From positions 38,100 to 102,099 of the forward strand of contig JAFMEA010000002.1 of assembly GCA_017856985.1 (NCBI GenBank): a stretch of DNA of 64,000 nt, read 5' to 3'. The stretch's first letter is position 1; the number at the start of each line of letters is the position of its first letter. Below are positions 59,601-64,000 of this stretch, in pieces. Below the pieces are notes generated by a model. The model saw only the letters and a list, made by a program, of their open reading frames with translations. It was not told where the DNA came from and ran no database searches. The translations under genes were made by a program, and so were the position numbers. The stretch comes from Planktomarina sp. (GTDB lineage Bacteria > Pseudomonadota > Alphaproteobacteria > Rhodobacterales > Rhodobacteraceae).

Positions 59601-60963
59601 CAGTCATCGCACCAGTGGTTGTACCACTTATAACAGCTGCTTCGTCTACATCCAAAACTGATATAGTGATCGTTTCTGAATATGTTTTGTCACCATCGTC
59701 TGTGGTGGTAACCGAAACTTTATAAGTGGACTGTGTTTCATAATCAGGCAAAGCGTTAAACGACAATTCACCAGTAAGTGCATTAATATTGAATGACGCT
59801 GAATCGGTGTCCGAGGATCCAACTATCGCGTAAGTATGCGCAACACCGGCTGCCTGGTCCTCATCTACGGCACCCAAAGTACCTACTAAGAGTGAGCCTG
59901 CGTCTTCACTAATTTCCGGATTTGAAATTATGGCTAAAGACGGGAGTGTAATTGTAATATCTGTCGGAGCTAAATTGGTAGCTGCGGCCTCAACTTCTGA
60001 AGCCTCTATGAAGCTAATTGTACCAGTTCCTACTGCTGTAACTTCCGCCGCTACGCCATTTTTTACTTGAACATTAAGTACTTGTGCAGTTGAAAATATA
60101 TTTTTTGCAACCACGGTACCAATATCAGTCACTGCATTAATCTTCACATTAACATTCATAATTGCAGTCGTAGTGTCGTCGGCCATCGCACCAAAGGCAA
60201 TTGCGTTAACATTAGCCACAGACGCAACACCCGTTGTCACCTGTGTTTTAATATCAGCTAAATCTTCAGTATCAGTGAGGTTGATAGTCAGATTTGAATC
60301 AACTCTTAATTTCATGACCTGAACGACTGAATTTAATGCAACTTCAAAAGAATCTGCCTGGCTCGCGCCTGCGCCCTCCGCGGCCGCCGCAAAAGCGTTT
60401 ATAACAGTCATTATTTGATGACTAGCTTTCTCTACGGCGAGAGCCTGATTTGTATCAACACCGTCCGCAAAGGCATCAAACGTCAACGGATCGATTGTGT
60501 CAGGCAATCCTAAAACCTGAACTACCTGTGAAGCAGTTAAATTTCCTTCTTCCATTAAGGTTGTGGCCGGGGTTAGCATAGAAGAGGCCAAGGGTGCTTT
60601 TAAGGTAACGCCATCAAGAACAACTCCAGATGAGGTGTCGACGGTGGTTTGGTCAGTAGTGGCGATAATAGAAAAGTTTTCTTGTGTAGCTATTAAACTA
60701 AAATCACCATTTGCATCTGATCTGACTGAGGGTTCCATCGCGTTAGCGCCAGTGCCATCATCATATAGTTCGTTAGCATTGTAGTCTAAAAATACAAACG
60801 CATCACTGAGAGGGCCCTTCTGTACTTTACCATTAACCGTGATACCACTCCCACTGCTACCGTCAGAAGATGCCACGCCTGCGTTTCCACCACCGCCGCC
60901 GCAGGCAGCGAGTGTCAATAAGCCCAGTGGGGATAGGCTGAGTGCCACTTTGTTTTTGCGCAT
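56695..60963 (-). CDS. Giant surface lipoprotein: VCBS and seven FG-GAP repeats with RTX-like tail
   Basis: A 1422-residue protein from the ATG at 60963; a longer TTG start at 60999 is less likely. The signal peptide ends in the lipobox LAAC, followed by a Gly-rich spacer. Domains in order: a carboxypeptidase-regulatory-like segment (about 30-110), a helical region (about 110-300), one cadherin-like repeat (about 350-440), three VCBS-type repeats (about 440-770), seven FG-GAP repeats each with AGDVNGDG (about 775-1300), and a short RTX-like region (about 1320-1360: GTAGNDRLSGGNGADTFVF). The terminal sequence is SDFIL. Seven FG-GAP repeats would form one integrin-type beta-propeller with calcium sites. 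An adhesin or matrix role is inferred. Confidence 0.85.
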   Translation of the reverse strand: MRKNKVALSLSPLGLLTLAACGGGGGNAGVASSDGSSGSGITVNGKVQKGPLSDAFVFLDYNANELYDDGTGANAMEPSVRSDANGDFSLIATQENFSIIATTDQTTVDTSSGVVLDGVTLKAPLASSMLTPATTLMEEGNLTASQVVQVLGLPDTIDPLTFDAFADGVDTNQALAVEKASHQIMTVINAFAAAAEGAGASQADSFEVALNSVVQVMKLRVDSNLTINLTDTEDLADIKTQVTTGVASVANVNAIAFGAMADDTTTAIMNVNVKINAVTDIGTVVAKNIFSTAQVLNVQVKNGVAAEVTAVGTGTISFIEASEVEAAATNLAPTDITITLPSLAIISNPEISEDAGSLLVGTLGAVDEDQAAGVAHTYAIVGSSDTDSASFNINALTGELSFNALPDYETQSTYKVSVTTTDDGDKTYSETITISVLDVDEAAVISGTTTGAMTEDDAGSLDDAGLLVVTGTLTITDPDADDTPVFVAQSNKVAETITGATGLGEFDLTVGGAWTYKVDNAKSAIQALGIGETVTDQFTAVSDDGTTQVVTVTITGINDAAVIAGTIIGDVTEDLNLSDSGELTANGALTVTDADTGQAVFIEQLSTVGSLGLGVFTLATNGSWTYKADNSQIAVQALGNNVTAVDTFTAVAAGGTEQTVTVTFTGVNDANLISGDLAGSVLEDSGTVLTVSGSLTVTDADAGDSPTFVAQTNTTGSGNLGEFTLMTDGSWSYTADNTLAEVQALSAGVNKTETFSVATVNGAIENVEVTILGALEPVELSLIEATVNSGGFVINGVSANDQSGRSVSNAGDVNGDGYDDLIIGAHRDDPFGNDESGASFVVFGKENGHVELSDVEVNGAHGLGFVINGVGAGDYAGQSVSAAGDVNGDGFDDLLVGAPLTDPSEDWSGSAYLVYGKNDNVPVALSALKLDANLGGFVIEGLAESNFTGQSVSDAGDVNGDGYDDIIISAHKAGPNDPASGTSYVVYGRPDVGGNKIGTAIDLTEIEADTGGFVINGVAENDQSGLSVSGAGDVNGDGFDDLIVGAPYDDPNGDLSGASFVVFGSAIGVAVELTELEGAAGADPLGFVINGVAADDQSGISVSGAGDVNGDGLDDLIVGAMGADPNGSLSGASYVVFGKADGAAVELSAVELNAGAVPTGFIIKGISTDDFSGRSVSGAGDVNGDGLDDLIIGAMGTDGSRDVDGDGDDDLTSGSGSSFVVYGKTGGEAVELSLVASSVGGFVINGVDADDQSGRSVSGAGDVNGDGFADLIVGAPFDDPNGNSYSGASFVVFGGNFTESVTNVGTTAAEIITGTTGDDIIFAGGGTDTITGTAGNDRLSGGNGADTFVFSTDDGTSRILDFSSIDGDKVQVTSFGFANWAALQPGLVASGGGNTKLTLDPNTFIFFDDIKFDEFVASDFIL

Positions 60964-61333
60964 TTCGTAATCACCAATCGTTGATACGAGAGTTCTCAAA
61001 ACAGTTTAGAGCAAAATCCATGCCATTTACGAAGCCCACAAGCAGATATGAGCCAGGTCATGAACGTAAATTATTATAACAACCCTACAGTAATCTAAAC
61101 GACGGGAGTACGGTAAATATTAGATATAGCGGAAAGAATAATTACCAAAGTTAAGAGCAAAATATTTAAGACAAGTAAACACAACTTAAGACTTCTATTT
61201 CTTAATATTTATTATAATAATTTTTGATTAACTTTTTTTTAACTTACTGTTATTAAATATCAGTTTATTTTAACTTAATCGCAACTAACTAATGTTTATA
61301 TACAGCTGACAGGCTAAGAACCTTCATTCAAAT
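60964..61333. other. 370-bp AT-rich gap between the two giant genes
   Basis: No gene, RNA or clear terminator was recognised. The AT-rich stretch around 61180-61320 probably holds the promoter of the FG-GAP lipoprotein gene, which reads away to the left. Confidence 0.4.
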
Positions 61334-64000
61334 TTAAACAAAGTCAGTTACAACAAAATCACTACTCTCAATCAAAGTGTGATCGACACTGCTTAAGACG
61401 AAGAGAACTTTGTTGCTGCTTGTATCTACAATTTTTGTGTCACCAGAGCTATTTGAAATGCTCAGGTCAGAGAAAGTGCGATCTTCTAAGCCAATAAAAT
61501 CGGTTCCATTTGTAAAATCAGATACAATATCAGCAAGCGCCAAATTAGTTGTGGCGTCTGACAAGCTACAGACAAAAATATCAGCGCCATCATTTCCCGT
61601 TAGGGTATCTTTTATGCCCACACCAGAACCACCATACAGTGTGTTCGCCGCACTATTTCCAACAATGGTATCTGCACCACCACCGCCAATCGCGTTTTCA
61701 ATAGTAGCACCATAAGCTATTCCTAGATTATCAGTCATAGTCCATCCAGTGAATGCAATCGTTGAATACCCACCCGGTGCAAGATTTACAGAACAACTCA
61801 GTGTAAAATCACTGAAATCCAAAATATCAGTACCTCCAGAATCCCAAATAGCTTCCGACACTGGTTTGGCAGGATCATATTTGTAAATTGTATTGCCATT
61901 ATTATATTTAGCTGCTCCGTAGAGATGTTGGATCGCCGCAATATCATAAACCATGGGAGATGTTGAAATCATATACTGGGCCTCTGAACCGTAGCCAATC
62001 CAAGCCGCATAATCACTTGGTTGGGTGTACGACATCGTAGTATAATTAACAAAATCTTCATTTGTAGCCAAAGTATCAACACCAGAAAACGGATGGTCCA
62101 AGCCTAATGAGTGACCTATTTCGTGGATCAAGCTCGCAAAGTTGTATGAAGTTCCCTGACCCCACATGGCATCTGCTGTGCTGTGCTCAGAATCAACCCA
62201 AATATCTCCTCCGTTTGGTTGGTTATATGGACCCATCGCCCAACCCCAAGAAAGGCCACCAGTATCGGGGTTGGCTTTATCATGATCAGTGAAAGTAAAC
62301 CTAAGGGTGCCAACGCTACTGCCTATTTCAGCTATTTCAACAAATTTGATATTGGCAATATTACTGTATTCTTGCAGAACAAGCCTCGTCGCAGCGATGT
62401 GTGTATCAGTGAATGGCTTAAAGCCGTCGGTAACTTCATCCCCATAGTTATCTGCAAAATTAGCCGTGGAGCCTGGAAAGCTGTAAGTTATAATTGTCTC
62501 ACCGGCAGCTGTTTGGTCTGCAACATTCGCTAAGCTAGTTTTCCAAATCACCGGAGTATCGGGCAAAATCGCATCAATATAATTTGTACTAGATTTAGCT
62601 GCTGCTTGAGTAGGCTGACCGCCAATATTATATGGCGCATTAACAATTGTTACGCCCGCAAACAGGTCGTCACTTATTAGTATGGAAGCGTCGGCAATAG
62701 GACCCCCAGTATTCGAATAGTAACCATTATCTGTGTCATCATTGTTAAAAAGGTCTAAGGTCCAATTTTGACCTTCATAGGTAAAATAGGTTAGATCAGG
62801 ATTTGCAAATGTCTTAGTTTCTGGATCAAAATAATAAGTGTCTCCAAGTTTTAATTGGTTTCCAGAAAGTTCAAATACAGTCTTGCTAGCAACTCTATCT
62901 TCAACACTCGACAGTGTGCCCGCTACACTACTATCAAGCGCCACTGAGCCAATTACTGCCCCTAATTCGTAAGGCGCGAAAAGCACCGGTGTAAATGTAG
63001 CATTAGTTCCGGTTATCGGTGTCAGTGGAGATTTAACCGTAATGTTGAAGTTTTGACTTACAATACTGCCAAGGGCGTCTGTAGCACTCAGGACAACCTG
63101 ATGGGTCCCAACCTGTGAACTCGTTGGAGTGCCTGATAGGATACCCGTACTTACATTAAAATTAAGCCAAGATGGTAGAGTTACCGCCGCATACGTCAGT
63201 GTATCGCCAGCATCTGTGTCAGTCGCTGCAAAAGTGTAGGTATACGCTGTGTCTTCTATTGATGTGGTAACAACTGTCGAAGTAACGGTTGGGGCTGCAT
63301 TTGTTAATGTTACTGTAATATTAAAGGTATCAAAAACCGTGACACTACCCGTATCAGTCGCCGTCACTTTAATCGCTAATGATCCAATATCACTATTTGT
63401 TGGGGTCCCAGTGAACGTCCTAGCTGCAGCGTCAAAAGTTAACCAACTGGGCAGCGCAGTACCGTCTGATAAACTTGCCACATATGACAGGGTGTCAGAT
63501 ACATCGACATCCGAAAAGGTCGTGGCGTCAAATTTAAAATACATGGCACTACCGTTAGAGATAGTTTGGTCTGGTATTGCATTGGCCACTGTGGGCGCAT
63601 CGTTGACGTTAGATACCACAATATTAAAGGTATCAGAAACTAGTGCCCCCCCTGAATCAGTAGCCGTCAACTTAACCGCTATTGACCCCACATCACTGTT
63701 AGTAGGCGTGCCACTAAAAGTGCGAGTTGCAGCATTAAATGTTAGCCACTGTGGCAAGACCGTATTATCTGACAAAGTTGCCGCATAAGTAAGCGCCGCG
63801 ATGCTATCAACATCTGCAAACACATTCTCATTGAACTGGAAATTAAAGCTGCCATCTTCGACGACGGCCTGGTCAGAAATTGCGTTAGACACAGTTGGCG
63901 CGTCATTAGCATTTGTTATTGCAATTTTAAGTGTCTTGGAGAATGTCTTGTTACCAGAATCTTTAACTTGTATCGCCACGTCGTAGGACTCTTTGCCTAA
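61334..64000 (-). CDS. Serralysin-type secreted metalloprotease with Ig-like repeats, partial
   Basis: The frame stays open to the window edge, so the N-terminus is missing and at least 888 residues are present. Three full cadherin/dystroglycan-type repeats (each with PxWLxFxxxxxxxSGTPTxSxVG) cover roughly 63960-63050. Next come a linker and an M10B zinc protease domain with HEIGHSLGLDH at about 62092-62124 and the Met-turn YTTMSYTQ. RTX-like calcium repeats follow (GGGGADTIVGN, LYGGSG, LTGNDGADIF) at about 61580-61690. The end is DFVVTDFV, like type I secretion tails. It should be exported by a type I secretion system, not seen in the window. It is adjacent to the FG-GAP lipoprotein on the same strand. 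Confidence 0.87.
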   Translation of the reverse strand, partial: LGKESYDVAIQVKDSGNKTFSKTLKIAITNANDAPTVSNAISDQAVVEDGSFNFQFNENVFADVDSIAALTYAATLSDNTVLPQWLTFNAATRTFSGTPTNSDVGSIAVKLTATDSGGALVSDTFNIVVSNVNDAPTVANAIPDQTISNGSAMYFKFDATTFSDVDVSDTLSYVASLSDGTALPSWLTFDAAARTFTGTPTNSDIGSLAIKVTATDTGSVTVFDTFNITVTLTNAAPTVTSTVVTTSIEDTAYTYTFAATDTDAGDTLTYAAVTLPSWLNFNVSTGILSGTPTSSQVGTHQVVLSATDALGSIVSQNFNITVKSPLTPITGTNATFTPVLFAPYELGAVIGSVALDSSVAGTLSSVEDRVASKTVFELSGNQLKLGDTYYFDPETKTFANPDLTYFTYEGQNWTLDLFNNDDTDNGYYSNTGGPIADASILISDDLFAGVTIVNAPYNIGGQPTQAAAKSSTNYIDAILPDTPVIWKTSLANVADQTAAGETIITYSFPGSTANFADNYGDEVTDGFKPFTDTHIAATRLVLQEYSNIANIKFVEIAEIGSSVGTLRFTFTDHDKANPDTGGLSWGWAMGPYNQPNGGDIWVDSEHSTADAMWGQGTSYNFASLIHEIGHSLGLDHPFSGVDTLATNEDFVNYTTMSYTQPSDYAAWIGYGSEAQYMISTSPMVYDIAAIQHLYGAAKYNNGNTIYKYDPAKPVSEAIWDSGGTDILDFSDFTLSCSVNLAPGGYSTIAFTGWTMTDNLGIAYGATIENAIGGGGADTIVGNSAANTLYGGSGVGIKDTLTGNDGADIFVCSLSDATTNLALADIVSDFTNGTDFIGLEDRTFSDLSISNSSGDTKIVDTSSNKVLFVLSSVDHTLIESSDFVVTDFV

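Noticed and set aside
63249..63788. 179-residue plus-strand frame inside the metalloprotease gene
   Set aside because: It mirrors the repetitive Ig-like repeats on the opposite strand; the Val/Ser/Thr-rich composition is what the reverse complement of such repeats gives.

Overview
The window looks like a piece of chromosome from an AT-rich, free-living marine alphaproteobacterium, most likely in or near the Rhodobacterales (Roseobacter group). This rests on remembered family resemblances, not on a search. They include the rpmF-plsX-fabH-ihfA-MerR order, the dgt-argS-SPOR-nagZ-scpA-scpB order, a 1220-residue B12-dependent ribonucleotide reductase, a trimethylamine-methyltransferase-like protein, and an RNA methyltransferase/PIN-domain gene pair like RSP_2647/RSP_2648 of Rhodobacter sphaeroides. 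I see no insertion sequence, prophage, CRISPR array or rRNA. Coding density is high and many neighbouring genes overlap by an ATGA junction.

Layout: 0-3.4 kb holds the end of a cobalamin cluster (cobA, cobB) and an MFS transporter. 3.4-10.5 kb holds a squalene/phytoene-synthase-like gene, cysS, an aminotransferase, an MttB-family methyltransferase and the ABC-F protein Uup. 10.6-15.4 kb carries bamE, yceD, rpmF, plsX, fabH, ihfA and a MerR regulator, followed by tRNA-Pro(GGG) and a long dcd. 16.7-23.1 kb is a minus-strand cluster (dgt, argS, SPOR protein, nagZ, scpA, scpB). 23.1-28.1 kb has erpA, xthA, a zinc-finger-less dksA and a MoxR / small membrane protein / CoxE-type VWA / M48 peptidase group. 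28.0-33.0 kb is a minus-strand group ending in the PIN gene and containing glnE. 33.2-38.4 kb has bpt, ilvB, ilvN, a Rieske oxygenase and a small protein. 38.5-42.6 kb has nrdJ with a probable NrdR site, then tRNA-Pro(UGG). 42.6-56.6 kb is mostly housekeeping: DUF192, pdxH, fabI, gpt, a nucleoside hydrolase, selO, a Fur-family regulator, an EamA transporter, eno, a cupin, anmK, tyrS, an aminotransferase and a PpiD-like chaperone. 56.7-64.0 kb holds two very large surface or secreted proteins on the minus strand.

How the genes connect: corrinoid chemistry recurs, with synthesis (cobA, cobB), a B12-dependent nrdJ, and an MttB-family protein of a type that normally hands methyl groups to a corrinoid protein. 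Peptidoglycan recycling is represented by nagZ and anmK, fatty-acid and phospholipid synthesis by plsX, fabH and fabI, chromosome condensation by scpA and scpB, and nitrogen and branched-chain amino-acid control by glnE, ilvB and ilvN.

The least ordinary parts are four. The first is the pair of giant proteins: a lipobox-bearing protein with a seven-repeat FG-GAP propeller and RTX-like tail, next to a serralysin-type metalloprotease cut by the window edge. The second is the MoxR/VWA group with its 53-residue membrane protein. The third is a nearly perfect 42-bp inverted repeat between convergent genes. The fourth is the set of regulatory signals upstream of nrdJ and between glnE and bpt.
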